Shown here: one piece after another, positions 1-9,652 of the stretch | Layout of the letters: each line of letters opens with the position of its first letter | Numbering within the stretch: the stretch's first letter is position 1 | Source: Promethearchaeota archaeon | GTDB lineage: Archaea; Asgardarchaeota; Lokiarchaeia; Sigyniarchaeales; SOKP01 | DNA: 55,835 nucleotides | Assembly (NCBI GenBank): GCA_008080735.1 | Contig: SHMW01000020.1 | Location: 1-55,835 of the forward strand | Reading direction: 5' to 3' | Notes under the pieces: generated by a model | Told to the model about the DNA's origin: nothing | Database searches by the model: none | The model's input: only the letters and a program-made list of their open reading frames with translations | Position numbers and translations under genes: made by a program

Positions 1-2598
1 AAGGGTGAGGCGTGGTTTGAGGAATACATCAAAGATAGGTTAGAAGAGGACGAACGAATGGTTTATATGGACGGGAAAAAGCAGCTCGTGTTCACATTAA
101 AGTACTATCGTGCCTTAGGGCAGTCCTCCGGGAACCAATTTATCGGATTTTTACAGGAACTACACGACAAGATTGTCACGGTCGATGTGCACCAAGAGCA
201 TTTCCAAGGTATCGTTCTACGGGATGGGAGTTTTAAGGATAAAGTAGGGTATAAAGAGAGGATTAAGGTCAGATATCCCGGGTTTAGTTGTAATAATTTT
301 GAGAAATTGCAATTTTATTTAAATAACGCCGAAGATGCGACCGAGCGAGAGCGAATGAGCATATTGATAACCCAACTCTCAGCTCTTAACCATTATATGT
401 TCCAGTGGGATAGATATTCATTAAGGGCGAAGAGAGAAGGTCTAGATATTTCTCCCGTAATACCTTCCGAGACTTTATTAAATTTATTTAGTGAGCCTAA
501 TGAATATTCTAAAGATTCTCATATTGAAAAGGTTTCGATACTCGCCCCAAGAGACGGCGACCCAATGTACGAAACCAGCAGCGTTATTTATCATGAACAA
601 AATCCGCAATTAGATTCCGAGCATGATCTTTACTGGGAAAACACTATCAATCGGATTTCTGTCGATGAGGATGGACATTTGAAACTCAATTTGGAAGATA
701 TGGAAAATACCGCCAGGATTAAAATGTTCTATAGTTCTTGGCTGGTGCTTATGCAGAATGCGATCTTAAAACCGGGGAATGTAGGCTTTTTAGCCAACCA
801 CGAAAATACCCTTTTTAAGGATGGCGACAGAGATAAACCTCTCACGTTTTCGGAGGGAGAGGAGTTCAATGAGGAAGACTTTAAAATTATTACGCAACTT
901 ACCGATATTATGGTTAAAATCTTTGGCTATCCCACCTTTGCGCTGATGAGTCTGGGTTTGGTCTCTTTTAGGCGGGATACGACAAGCGAGGAGATGAATA
1001 TAGAGTTTTTAAGTATTCCAGTTAAAGATTTTGCCACACTTCTTTCCGAGTTTAGTATAAAACATATTTTTTCATATGGAGATCCTGGAGATTTTAGTAG
1101 TGAACAAAATATAAAAATTATTTTTCGGAAAATACTTTTGGGATGCCTCTCGATGGGTCTTTTTCTAGACTTGAAGATTGACGGTTCATTTAGACGATTA
1201 AAAATAGCCGCACCCACTTCTCAAGGCTTCCTCTTTAACTATTTCGAACGATTTATGCCTCAACATCTTAAGGACTACGGGAAGGCATTAGATGGTATTT
1301 TGAGAAATGAATATGAACCCTATATGAGTTATATTGAATCTTCTTTTGATACGCTGCATACCGATGCAAGAGAGAAAGTTTATGAAGAATTAGCTCCGAA
1401 GCTGGAAACGGAAATTCAAGATTTTTTTAAAATTAAGAATGTTCGTAAAGTTAAGGCAGGAGATGAGACAAGTGCTGCGCTCAACATTTTCAAAAAAGAA
1501 ATTCTGACAATAGATATAAATAATGGACTTAATGATGAACAAATAGTATATTTTTTAAAATGGAGAAGATGGACCATAAGCAATGCAAGAGATGCTTTAA
1601 AACAATATCTTGTTGCGCCAACAGATTATTATGATTACCTAAAGGATATGCGAGAAGTATGGGAAAAGGGAGAGGGTATAAACCTCGATATAAAGGGTAA
1701 AAGAGAATCAAATCCGTTCCTCGCATCTGGGTTTATAACCTTAAAACTAAGCCATGAAGATCTTGATAATCTTTTCAATCCATTAAAACATTTCAATATT
1801 TATATTAGCTCCATATTCTCTGCCTATTCTAGCGTAGAAAATAAAATGGTTCCAAGAGGTTATTATCAGAGTTTTGATAGGCTCTGGAATTCAATCCCCA
1901 AATTTGAGGAAAAATTATCGTCGCTTTACGAGGAACTATACGAAGTGTTATTTAAAGATGGAAGTTCAGAGGAATTTTCGGTCAAATTCTTTAAGACAAA
2001 AGGAGGAGGGATTGATAAAAATTATAAATTATACAAAAGCTACAAAAATTTAGATTTTACCGAATTTGCATTTAATTTTAAAAGAAGTGAACCCAATGAG
2101 GTCCATAGTGCAGTGCAGAGCATTATTTTTTATTCTCTATTCTGTCCGCGAGTTATATCTCTAGTATATGATGGTAAAAAAACATTTACGAAAGCAGATC
2201 TGTTTTTAGCTACCGATCTCACCGAGACATATGATGCTAAATTCCTCAGAGAATATAGTGCCCTTAATAATAATTTAGAACCTAAAGCCTCGAAAGTAAA
2301 ATTCGATTTAATAGATCTTAAGAATACATTGCTGAACCAGGACGAACTTCCGATGTTTTTATACTGTAATCCGCCGAATCCCGATAATTTGGGAGAATTA
2401 GAAATCAATAACCGCGACGCTGTCACTCAACAGAAAATGCTCCAATACTGCGCCTTCAAGTTCATGAAGTTCTTGGTAGAAGGAGGATATGAGCTTAAAA
2501 TTGAAGATCTAACGGCTAATCAATATATCACCTTAAATAATCTCTATATTACACCAGGTGGTAAAGTTTACGAAAAATTAAGAGAAAATTTAAGGTGA
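1..2598 (+). CDS. Large hypothetical protein, 5' end outside window
   Basis: The reading frame is open from base 1 (KGEAWFEEYIK...) through the first in-window ATG at 58 to the TGA at 2596, so the gene almost certainly begins upstream of the window; at least 865 residues are visible. It is a soluble, acidic, charged protein with no transmembrane stretch, nucleotide-binding motif or cysteine cluster that I can recognise. The C-terminal third has a well-ordered globular look (AVQSIIFYSLFCPRVISLVYDG is typical). It converges with the LRR gene on the other strand with a 2-base gap. I do not recognise the family and assign no function. That it is a real gene is clear from length and codon pattern. 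Confidence 0.85.
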   Translation, partial: KGEAWFEEYIKDRLEEDERMVYMDGKKQLVFTLKYYRALGQSSGNQFIGFLQELHDKIVTVDVHQEHFQGIVLRDGSFKDKVGYKERIKVRYPGFSCNNFEKLQFYLNNAEDATERERMSILITQLSALNHYMFQWDRYSLRAKREGLDISPVIPSETLLNLFSEPNEYSKDSHIEKVSILAPRDGDPMYETSSVIYHEQNPQLDSEHDLYWENTINRISVDEDGHLKLNLEDMENTARIKMFYSSWLVLMQNAILKPGNVGFLANHENTLFKDGDRDKPLTFSEGEEFNEEDFKIITQLTDIMVKIFGYPTFALMSLGLVSFRRDTTSEEMNIEFLSIPVKDFATLLSEFSIKHIFSYGDPGDFSSEQNIKIIFRKILLGCLSMGLFLDLKIDGSFRRLKIAAPTSQGFLFNYFERFMPQHLKDYGKALDGILRNEYEPYMSYIESSFDTLHTDAREKVYEELAPKLETEIQDFFKIKNVRKVKAGDETSAALNIFKKEILTIDINNGLNDEQIVYFLKWRRWTISNARDALKQYLVAPTDYYDYLKDMREVWEKGEGINLDIKGKRESNPFLASGFITLKLSHEDLDNLFNPLKHFNIYISSIFSAYSSVENKMVPRGYYQSFDRLWNSIPKFEEKLSSLYEELYEVLFKDGSSEEFSVKFFKTKGGGIDKNYKLYKSYKNLDFTEFAFNFKRSEPNEVHSAVQSIIFYSLFCPRVISLVYDGKKTFTKADLFLATDLTETYDAKFLREYSALNNNLEPKASKVKFDLIDLKNTLLNQDELPMFLYCNPPNPDNLGELEINNRDAVTQQKMLQYCAFKFMKFLVEGGYELKIEDLTANQYITLNNLYITPGGKVYEKLRENLR

Positions 2599-2600
2599 AA

Positions 2601-3734
2601 TTAATGAATCTCGACTCCTTTTTTTCTTAATTTTCGTATAATCTCATCAGTCTCAATATCAATATTATTACCATGTTTAACATCTAATCCAATAAAGTTC
2701 GGTAAATTCAAGACCTCTTCTGGAAGGTTAGTTATTTGATTGCGCCATAAACTGAGTACCCGAACATTTGAGACGGACGAAAATCCTTTTATATTTGTTA
2801 ATTGGTTATCATTCATATTTAGAACTCTTAAATTGGGCAACACACAGCCCGAAAAATCCACCGACCTCAATTTATTGTAGGATAAATTTAATTTTACCAG
2901 CTTCGGCAGTTTCAAATCTATTATTTCTTCGAGATTATTTTGAACAAGCTGCAATTCCCTCAAATCGGTCATATTATTAATCCATTCGGGGATGTTCTCT
3001 AAATCAAAACTACTACAGCATAAATACTTCAGTTTGGTTAATTTTTTTACTGGTTTTGGAATTCTACCCTTATGTTTACTTTTTACTCCCGAAATTTTCA
3101 GCTTAATTATCACGCCATTCTCAATCTGGTATGCGTCCCCTTGACCACTAATTGGTCCGTGGATTAAACGGAGACTTTGATCAATTTCCTTACCGATCTC
3201 CGAGATAATTGCCGTCAGATCGGGACCGATTATCGCCGTCAACTCCTCTGCCGATAATAGATCTAAATATCCTCGAACGCTTAAAAAGTTACGTGTCTTA
3301 TTCGTGCCATTTATATATCGTTTCGCGATCTCCTCTTTAAAGACGCGTCGTGCGCGCATGTCGCCCAACTCCGCAAGTTCTTCCAGCAGTGGAAATGCTA
3401 AATTCGAGTGAAGAAGGCGGGTATCATAGTCATGCTCCGCCCATGCTTGGAGGTTGGAGCAATGTCCCCAGAACATCTCCTCGGGTGTGATATCCAAATC
3501 TTTGTCGGTGAAATCTGGCTCCATTTCTCGGCTGAGTAATTCTGACGCCTCATCGATCGAATCTATTTCATTAACCCCTAACCTATTCGGCTCGACGATG
3601 AAAAGGTATTTACACTGTCGAAACTTCTGCCCGTTCACATAGATGATAGTCTCCCCATCTTCCAACCTCAATGTAAGAGAACGATTGATCTCATAAGTTG
3701 GAGGTTCCTTCACGGTCATTTTTGTGTTTCTCAT
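2601..3734 (-). CDS. Leucine-rich-repeat protein of Lokiarchaeal type
   Basis: 377 residues. The N-terminal half (about 80-180) carries a segment with HCSNLQAWAEHDYDTRLLHS, which I associate with a large paralogous family of LRR proteins in Lokiarchaea. The C-terminal half (about 225-360) holds about six leucine-rich repeats of the LxxLxLxxNxL type (LRELQLVQNNLEEI, LVKLNLSYNKLRSV, LRVLNMNDNQLTNI, VRVLSLWRNQITNL). It probably binds proteins in the cytoplasm; the partner is unknown. The ATG at 3734 is the first start, and a second in-frame ATG five codons later is possible. Transcribed convergently with the preceding gene. Confidence 0.85.
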   Translation of the reverse strand: MRNTKMTVKEPPTYEINRSLTLRLEDGETIIYVNGQKFRQCKYLFIVEPNRLGVNEIDSIDEASELLSREMEPDFTDKDLDITPEEMFWGHCSNLQAWAEHDYDTRLLHSNLAFPLLEELAELGDMRARRVFKEEIAKRYINGTNKTRNFLSVRGYLDLLSAEELTAIIGPDLTAIISEIGKEIDQSLRLIHGPISGQGDAYQIENGVIIKLKISGVKSKHKGRIPKPVKKLTKLKYLCCSSFDLENIPEWINNMTDLRELQLVQNNLEEIIDLKLPKLVKLNLSYNKLRSVDFSGCVLPNLRVLNMNDNQLTNIKGFSSVSNVRVLSLWRNQITNLPEEVLNLPNFIGLDVKHGNNIDIETDEIIRKLRKKGVEIH

Positions 3735-3895
3735 ATAATAATTAAATTTTAATATATTTAAAATTTAAATTAAATTACTTAAGGGAATTTTTGCCAAATG
3801 GGCTTTTATTTATTAATTTGGATTTGTACTTATAGTATGATCATCTATTCCCCCATTCTCCTTATTATCTAATATATAGGAGGCAGATAATATCG

Positions 3896-4927
3896 ATGAA
3901 TTCTCTGAAAACTAACTTGAAGGAAGCGTACTTTAAAAAAAAGGTCTGCCTACTTGGGGGTTTAGAAGAAATTAAGAATCAATTTCAAGATTATCTCAGT
4001 TCTAGTACACTTTCCATGGAAAACAAGAGAAATATCGGAGTCAACATTTCAAAGGTCGATTTGTTTTCCCAAAATCATAATTTTGAATATTTCCTATGGA
4101 ATATCAATTGCTCACGTGAAAAAGCATTTCTCAGAACTACCTTCTATACTGGAGCAGAAGCTTGTATAGTACTTATATCAGAGAATAAAGTCGAACAAAT
4201 AATTCGATATTTTCATGAGATCAAAACGCGTATTCCTATTGTCACGATTATATTTTGTATTGTCTTGAATAATAAAACAGCGGAAGAAGTACAAGAAGCT
4301 TATTTTAACTCCGGAAACTTTACGGATCTAATCAGAACTGAACAATTTAGAATCAATTCTATTACACACGCACGTGAAATTTTTGCACAAATTAGTGAAT
4401 TTTTCCTAAACAAAGTCGAGTCGAACTCCTACGATGATAATTTCGTTATAGATTTTATTTCCTTAGATAAACTTTCAGAGAAAAAAAATCTAAACTATGA
4501 ATGTGATGAGTATTATGAACCTACTCAAGGGATTTCCTATGAGCGTGCCCGAATAAACGCAAAAGCATTAAAACACTATCTTCAGCATCTAAATATCGAA
4601 TACGAAGAAATACAAGAAGATTGGATAAATATTTACAATCCTAATTTTGGAACATTTTCAATATTCCTAAGAAATGGAAACGTGTATTATACCCCAAAAA
4701 TGTGTGAGAAGTGCAAAGATACAAAATGCATGAAAAGGAGGCGCACTGAAAATTTCATATGTATCGAAGCTCGCACTGAGGGATGGAGTAATATCATAGA
4801 TTTGGGTCAAAAAGAACTATTGGTTCTTTCGAAAATTCTTATTTTGAAACATGCAAGTGAAGAAAGCTTACCTTTGAGCATTATAGAGCAGATCAATAAA
4901 TATAGAGAATGTTTAAGGTATAAATAG
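3896..4927 (+). CDS. Degenerate small-GTPase-like protein with C-terminal cysteine cluster
   Basis: 343 residues. Residues 15-170 follow the order of a Ras/Arf-type fold: a beta strand KVCLLGG, a switch-like stretch with FEYFLWNINC where a DxxG-containing strand would sit, then EACIVLISE and a hydrophobic strand IVTIIFCIVL. The P-loop GxxxxGKS/T is absent (GGLEEIKNQ instead) and no NKxD motif is visible, so it probably does not bind or hydrolyse GTP normally. After a linker, residues 265-290 contain CEKCKDTKC and a further Cys, a possible metal-binding knuckle. Asgard genomes are rich in GTPase paralogues, which fits. GTPase descent is an inference from strand pattern and needs a profile search. 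Confidence 0.55.
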   Translation: MNSLKTNLKEAYFKKKVCLLGGLEEIKNQFQDYLSSSTLSMENKRNIGVNISKVDLFSQNHNFEYFLWNINCSREKAFLRTTFYTGAEACIVLISENKVEQIIRYFHEIKTRIPIVTIIFCIVLNNKTAEEVQEAYFNSGNFTDLIRTEQFRINSITHAREIFAQISEFFLNKVESNSYDDNFVIDFISLDKLSEKKNLNYECDEYYEPTQGISYERARINAKALKHYLQHLNIEYEEIQEDWINIYNPNFGTFSIFLRNGNVYYTPKMCEKCKDTKCMKRRRTENFICIEARTEGWSNIIDLGQKELLVLSKILILKHASEESLPLSIIEQINKYRECLRYK

Positions 4928-5299
4928 TCAAAATGTTCATGCAATCTTCGATTAGTCCATACTTTTTATTATTTCGAAATGGCATTATTCTTCCTTGTTA
5001 TTTTTAAAAAGAAGTGGAAAAACCAATAATATTAAATTAGATTATTGAATATTTTTTTCAAGTAGTATATAATTTTTCTGAGTTTATATAAGGCTCTCAT
5101 GAATAGTGAACATGGATAAGATTTACAGAATATGGTCAATATTTAAACAAAAAAGATAAAAGTCATAAAAATGATGGGAAAACGGTCTCTTACATTAAAT
5201 AATGAAAAATTAATTGCTACATCCCTATCTAAATAAAATTAATAGTCAAAAAAAATAATTGTATTCAATTAACTCGTAAGTATAATAAAATTAATTAAA
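4928..5299. other. Intergenic, AT-rich, no gene recognised
   Basis: 372 bases between the GTPase-like gene and the glycosyltransferase fusion. It contains a TATA-like stretch (tttatata, about 5084-5092) but too far from the next start to be assigned with confidence. No ORF over 20 codons with coding character, no tRNA-like fold seen. Confidence 0.5.
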
Positions 5300-6676
5300 A
5301 TGAAAAAAGTAGAATTGGTTTTTAGGACCATAGGAGAACGCACTTCGGATATAGCGCTCGAATTTGCTCTCAAAAATATTAAGCCAGACAAGGTCCACAT
5401 AATTGAAGATATAAAGCCATTTGCCAAAGCGATGGAATATATCCTTAACATCGAATATGAAGGGGATTTTATCGTTTTTATGGATGCGGATTGTCTAATT
5501 ATGGAAAATATGAGAGAATTTCTTGATAAAAATGAAGAAGCCTATATTGATTGCTTTGTAATGGATAAATTTCGAGGAATTATTCACACGGGAATTCATA
5601 TAACAAGAAGAGATGTGGTTGAGGAAATGAAACAAATAAAAATTCCAGAAGAAGATCTCAAATACATTTTACGCCCCGAATCCCGATTAAGGAACATTGC
5701 TTTGGAAAAATTAGGAGAAAAGAAGATATTTAAGCGCTTTCGCATTTTCCACGATTTCTTTCAATATTATGAAGACATATATGTGAAATATGCGCTCAGA
5801 GAATTGAGAAGCCGAACAGAGCATAGGAAACTAAAATTAGAGCACTGTATGTCTAATTGGCATAACGAAGATTTAGATTATGTAATTGCCAGGCAAGCGG
5901 TTAAATACACCCGAAATTCTATATCTTTTAATGCTCCAGCTACTGAAATTGGCATCTATATTGAGAACCTTCCCCAGATCGCTAAGGAACAACTAACCTC
6001 ACTAAAGATTAAAGAAAAACCTAAATTAGAACTTCAAGAAGTATTAGATTTAAGGGTTGCCTATAATACTTTAGGTTCTATAGAAAATGATGAGAAGATC
6101 TTTTGTATTGGATTAAGTAGAACGGGAACTAAAAGTCTCACAGTCGCTCTCTATATTTTAGGATATAACATTATCCATTATCCCAGCGATAAAGCGACTT
6201 TTGATGAATTATCGAGCGGAAACTTTAGTCTCTCCGTGTTAAAAGATTATGACGGTATTTCTGATATTACAGTATCACCCTACTATGCTCAGTTAGATAA
6301 ACTCTTTCCTAATAGTAAATTTATTCTCACGATGAGAGATAAAGAAGCATGGTTAACCTCCTTTGAGCGACATTGGAGCGATCGGGATCCCTTTGAAGAC
6401 CCCACCCAGACAGAGACCTATATGAAAGTTAGACGGCTTTTACGGGCCAGTGTGTATGGAACCTATAAATTCAATCGAGAGAGAATGTCCTATGTTTTCG
6501 ACCTTCATACAAAAAATGTCTTGGATTACTTTAAGGATAAACCGGGAAAATTGTTGGTTCTTAACATTTTTGAAGAAGGTGTGTGGAAAAAGCTCTGCAA
6601 TTTTCTTAATCGCCCCGTGATAAGTTCACTTTTCCCCGATGTTAAAACCAATGAGCAATTATTTGAAATCATTTAG
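5300..6676 (+). CDS. Glycosyltransferase-like / sulfotransferase fusion protein
   Basis: 458 residues with two domains. Residues 1 to about 230 resemble a GT-A glycosyltransferase: FIVFMDADC places a DxD metal motif at 62-64. Residues 265-458 form a PAPS-dependent sulfotransferase of the Sulfotransfer_4 type. They carry the 5'-phosphosulfate loop GLSRTGTKSL (271-280) and the 3'-phosphate segment FILTMRDKEAWLTSFERHW (Arg346, Ser354). Family knowledge: such enzymes add sulfate from PAPS to sugars or other acceptors. One protein that could both transfer a sugar and sulfate it suggests sulfated glycan or glycolipid synthesis, but the acceptor is unknown. The glycosyltransferase half is less certain than the sulfotransferase half. 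The ATG at 5300 is the first in-frame start. Confidence 0.75.
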   Translation: MKKVELVFRTIGERTSDIALEFALKNIKPDKVHIIEDIKPFAKAMEYILNIEYEGDFIVFMDADCLIMENMREFLDKNEEAYIDCFVMDKFRGIIHTGIHITRRDVVEEMKQIKIPEEDLKYILRPESRLRNIALEKLGEKKIFKRFRIFHDFFQYYEDIYVKYALRELRSRTEHRKLKLEHCMSNWHNEDLDYVIARQAVKYTRNSISFNAPATEIGIYIENLPQIAKEQLTSLKIKEKPKLELQEVLDLRVAYNTLGSIENDEKIFCIGLSRTGTKSLTVALYILGYNIIHYPSDKATFDELSSGNFSLSVLKDYDGISDITVSPYYAQLDKLFPNSKFILTMRDKEAWLTSFERHWSDRDPFEDPTQTETYMKVRRLLRASVYGTYKFNRERMSYVFDLHTKNVLDYFKDKPGKLLVLNIFEEGVWKKLCNFLNRPVISSLFPDVKTNEQLFEII

Positions 6677-6745
6677 GTGTTTATAACTTATGCTCTCTAT
6701 ATTTTTGTTTCATTGACTTTTTCTTTTTGTTTTTATTTTATTCTT

Positions 6746-7621
6746 TTATTTTTCGTTCCATTTCATAGGAAGATTTATTTCACCTGCTTTTCGTTCGAAT
6801 AATTCGATCACATTCGAACTGAGTTCCTTTACCCAACGGAGGTCTAGCTTAATTGAAAGCGGATGATCTGAATAATAATATTTATTGCGTTCACTCAATT
6901 GAATATATTGTTTTTTTATATTCTCTTCTTGTGCTTTAATAATAAGGGACTGTGTACCGGTATTTCCTCCTAATGGATGATGCTCGTGATCATAGTAGCG
7001 TAGCATTTCATCCTCATAGATAATACCGAGAAATTGACATACGAATCTTATCGCTTTATCTGGCTCCGTGGCAAGTTCCTCATAATGGAGTTGAATTTTT
7101 GGGCCATTAAATCCTTGATAAAAAGAGTTTGTCTTTTTCATATGGCGAATCCAATCCTCGATAATTTCTTCAGGGTGAGTTGCTTTATACTTTCTGAGAC
7201 GTGAATTGATTACTGCCCGCCCGTCTCTTAAAAGATAAATTAGATACGTCTCTGATGGAGTATTTGCCAATTTATTTAGCTGAGTTTTTATCCACTCAAG
7301 CTTTTTAGTAGAATCAATCACAATCGATTTTCCGGTTTTTTTAGAAAGAAGAGGGTAGATATTCAAGTCCCCCTTATATATGAGACCTCCCCATACGTCA
7401 CAGCTCGGTCCACAAACTTTACAATATCTGTCTGGATTTTCCATATCGGAACTCAGAAATATCACTTTATTCGCCTCTCCTGCGTAAAAACATCGAGAAT
7501 GACTTCCTAAAATCAATCCTAATAAGGTGGAACCTGAATGAGGAGCACCACAAATAAATACTACCTTCTGAGGATGAAATGTATTCTCTTCATTTATCTC
7601 CTCAGAATTTCGAACTTTCAT
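6746..7621 (-). CDS. Sulfotransferase family protein
   Basis: About 291 residues from the ATG at 7621; a GTG four codons upstream (7633) is a weaker alternative. It has the PAPS-binding loop GAPHSGSTLLG near the N-terminus and the 3'-phosphate motif YLLRDGRAVINSR around residue 150. Typical sulfotransferase helices follow (IEDWIRHMKKTN, LHYEELATEPDKAIRFVC). A CKVCGPSC cysteine cluster near residue 70 is unusual and could bind metal or form disulfides. It lies convergent with the glycosyltransferase-sulfotransferase fusion, with 69 bases between the stops, and the pair may act on the same type of acceptor. The substrate cannot be told from sequence. Confidence 0.8.
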   Translation of the reverse strand: MKVRNSEEINEENTFHPQKVVFICGAPHSGSTLLGLILGSHSRCFYAGEANKVIFLSSDMENPDRYCKVCGPSCDVWGGLIYKGDLNIYPLLSKKTGKSIVIDSTKKLEWIKTQLNKLANTPSETYLIYLLRDGRAVINSRLRKYKATHPEEIIEDWIRHMKKTNSFYQGFNGPKIQLHYEELATEPDKAIRFVCQFLGIIYEDEMLRYYDHEHHPLGGNTGTQSLIIKAQEENIKKQYIQLSERNKYYYSDHPLSIKLDLRWVKELSSNVIELFERKAGEINLPMKWNEK

Positions 7622-7721
7622 TAGAGAGCTCACTGGGTTTTAACTTAAATTTAATAAGATTTTTATATTATCTAAGAGTAATAAATGAAATTACTATTTA
7701 AAGAAAACGGATGTGAATACT

Positions 7722-8144
7722 ATGACTGTCGAAATTAAGACATTTTCTCTAAGCACAGAACCCTATTGCGATATCATCAATATCACCGATAAAGTTCAAA
7801 ATATGGTAAGAGAAAGTAATATCTCCAATGGATTGGTAAATGTCCATGTTGCTGGCTCTACTGGTGGAATTTCAACCACCGAATATGAACCTGGATTGGT
7901 AAAAACCGATATTGAAGAGTTTCTCGAAAAAATCATCCCCTATGACAAGGATTATGCCCATCATAACACATGGGGTGACCATAATGGTGCGGGTCATTTG
8001 CGATCGTTTCTCATCGGCTCCTCAGAGACATTCCCCATACAGAATGGAAAAGTAGTCCATGGAACATGGCAACAGATAATCTATCTGGAGTTTGACGAAA
8101 AACCACGAAATCGGAAAATCTACTGTACTATTATCGGAGAATAA
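7722..8144 (+). CDS. yjbQ: YjbQ/UPF0047 family protein
   Basis: 140 residues from the ATG at 7722 (an upstream in-frame GTG at 7713 is less likely). The hallmark segment is present: HVAGSTGGISTTEYEPG, then HHNTWGDHNGAGHLRS and HGTWQQIIYLEFDE, with the conserved histidines and the Asp of the family's active-site pocket. Family knowledge: YjbQ proteins are small trimeric proteins, some with weak thiamine-phosphate synthase activity; their true role is unsettled. It is a single gene with no evident operon partners. Thi4, a thiazole synthase, lies 22 kb away. Confidence 0.9.
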   Translation: MTVEIKTFSLSTEPYCDIINITDKVQNMVRESNISNGLVNVHVAGSTGGISTTEYEPGLVKTDIEEFLEKIIPYDKDYAHHNTWGDHNGAGHLRSFLIGSSETFPIQNGKVVHGTWQQIIYLEFDEKPRNRKIYCTIIGE

Positions 8145-8678
8145 AAGGTTAAAAGTTATTAGATATTAATCTTCTCTCTTTTTTATCTACTTTTTTCGAC
8201 GAAAAAGACGAGATTTTATGCCTATTAGCACTTATTCCTGTGTCTTGGAACGATCTCGTAATTCGTTTATCAGCTCTTTATAGGCTTCCCGATAATAGAC
8301 CTCTTCGAAACTTTCGATACAATTTCTAATCTGTGCTCGAAATGAGATAAGACTCTTATCTAAAAACTCCTCTTTTCTTTTAATTTGAAATTTCAAATTT
8401 CTCAAAAAATTGGTGGGTTCCTCAATCACTTTAACTCATTTATCCTTTTTAGTTTTCTTTAATAAAAACAGAGAAGATTTCAAATAAAAAAGTGAATAAC
8501 ATTCAAATATTATCGAAATAATATCGAGAATAGAGACTCATTAAATATTCATATCCCAAAAAAACAACAAATTTAAATAAAGCTCTCGAATATTAATTTA
8601 TCATTTCCACAAATTTTTAACCAACATCTTTTATTATTTAAGTAAGCTATACCTATACCATAGAAAAGTGTCATTAGA
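8145..8678. other. Mostly non-coding gap containing one small reverse-strand ORF
   Basis: 534 bases between yjbQ and the Rag-like GTPase. Apart from the ORF at 8232-8429 it is very AT-rich. The stretch 8430-8678 probably holds the GTPase promoter, with no sharply defined TATA element that I would commit to. No RNA gene seen. Confidence 0.5.
8232..8429 (-). CDS. Small hypothetical charged protein
   Basis: 65 residues from a GTG start. Composition is that of a soluble, helical, highly charged protein (many Lys, Arg, Glu; no membrane segment), which is unlike a random shadow ORF in AT-rich DNA. Nothing overlaps it on the other strand. There is no clear ribosome-binding site and no family I recognise. 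It could be a real small protein or chance. Confidence 0.4.
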   Translation of the reverse strand: MIEEPTNFLRNLKFQIKRKEEFLDKSLISFRAQIRNCIESFEEVYYREAYKELINELRDRSKTQE

Positions 8679-9608
8679 ATGGAAGACGCAATCAAAGTCA
8701 TTGTAAGTGGGCTCCATAACGCTGGAAAGACAAGTATCTTAACAGCCTTAGATAAGAAATATGATTTCCGAGATGAAATCCTAGAATTAAAACCTACCAT
8801 ACGAGTAGAATATAAAAAGACGAGTTTCCTCGGACGAGAGGCTATATTCTGGGATATGGGCGGTCAAGAGAAATATCGTGAGATGTATCTTTCAAACGCG
8901 GATATCTATTTTTCTGAAACCGATTTGCTTTTGTATGTGATGGATATTCAAGACCAAGAAAAATTTCAAGCTTCGCTTGACTATTTTGATTCTATAGTTA
9001 GCTATTTTAAAAAAAACGATATGGATATCCCAATTATTATATCATTCCACAAATATGATCCCGAAGTCCGTACCTATGAAGAAATCAACGAAGATATTCT
9101 TTATTTGCGGGAAAAAATCAAAGAAGAACACCCTTCATTTAACATCCTCTTTCAACAAACCTCTATTTATGATGTAATTTCGATCGTCCAGTTAATATCC
9201 TACGGACTTTCCATTTTTGATGAAAAATTTTTTGAACTGTCGCTCTTGATGGAAAAATCATTAGGGGAGTTTAATTGTACTTCACTCATTTTATTTGATA
9301 AGAACGGAATTATCATCAGCGAATTTTACAGCGAAGATATTGATCCCGGCATTTATGTATATTTACTCGAAGCAATTAAGGAACATCTTTTCCTATTGAA
9401 ACGAATACAAGAGGAAAACTACGAACACAATAAAAATTTTCTCACAATCGAAAATGAGCTAGTGTCATATCTGCACGGGATTGATATTCACGATGAGAGT
9501 TTTTTTATTTCTGCGCTTTTACAAGAAAGATTTAAGGAACCTTTTCTCACCCAATTTCCCGAATTTTTAGGTGAAATAAAGGATATTCTCAATGCGCTCT
9601 TAGAGTAA
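8679..9608 (+). CDS. Rag/Gtr-like small GTPase with C-terminal longin/Roadblock-like domain
   Basis: 309 residues. All GTPase motifs are visible: G1 GLHNAGKTS (about 10-18), G2 Thr in LKPTIRVEY, G3 WDMGGQEKY, G4 FHKYDP, with HKxD in place of NKxD as in Rag/Gtr proteins. Residues about 185-309 form a second alpha/beta domain (SLILFDKNGIIISEFYSE, followed by helices) resembling the longin/Roadblock-type C-terminal domain of eukaryotic Rag GTPases. Family knowledge: Rag GTPases dimerise through this domain and control TORC1 at lysosomes; related Asgard proteins are known, of unknown role. It stands alone with its own promoter. The start at ATG 8679 places the P-loop at the usual distance. Confidence 0.85.
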   Translation: MEDAIKVIVSGLHNAGKTSILTALDKKYDFRDEILELKPTIRVEYKKTSFLGREAIFWDMGGQEKYREMYLSNADIYFSETDLLLYVMDIQDQEKFQASLDYFDSIVSYFKKNDMDIPIIISFHKYDPEVRTYEEINEDILYLREKIKEEHPSFNILFQQTSIYDVISIVQLISYGLSIFDEKFFELSLLMEKSLGEFNCTSLILFDKNGIIISEFYSEDIDPGIYVYLLEAIKEHLFLLKRIQEENYEHNKNFLTIENELVSYLHGIDIHDESFFISALLQERFKEPFLTQFPEFLGEIKDILNALLE

Positions 9609-9652
9609 AAGTAGAAAGGGAGATTATAAGAAAAAAGTGGAGTTAATCGCTA

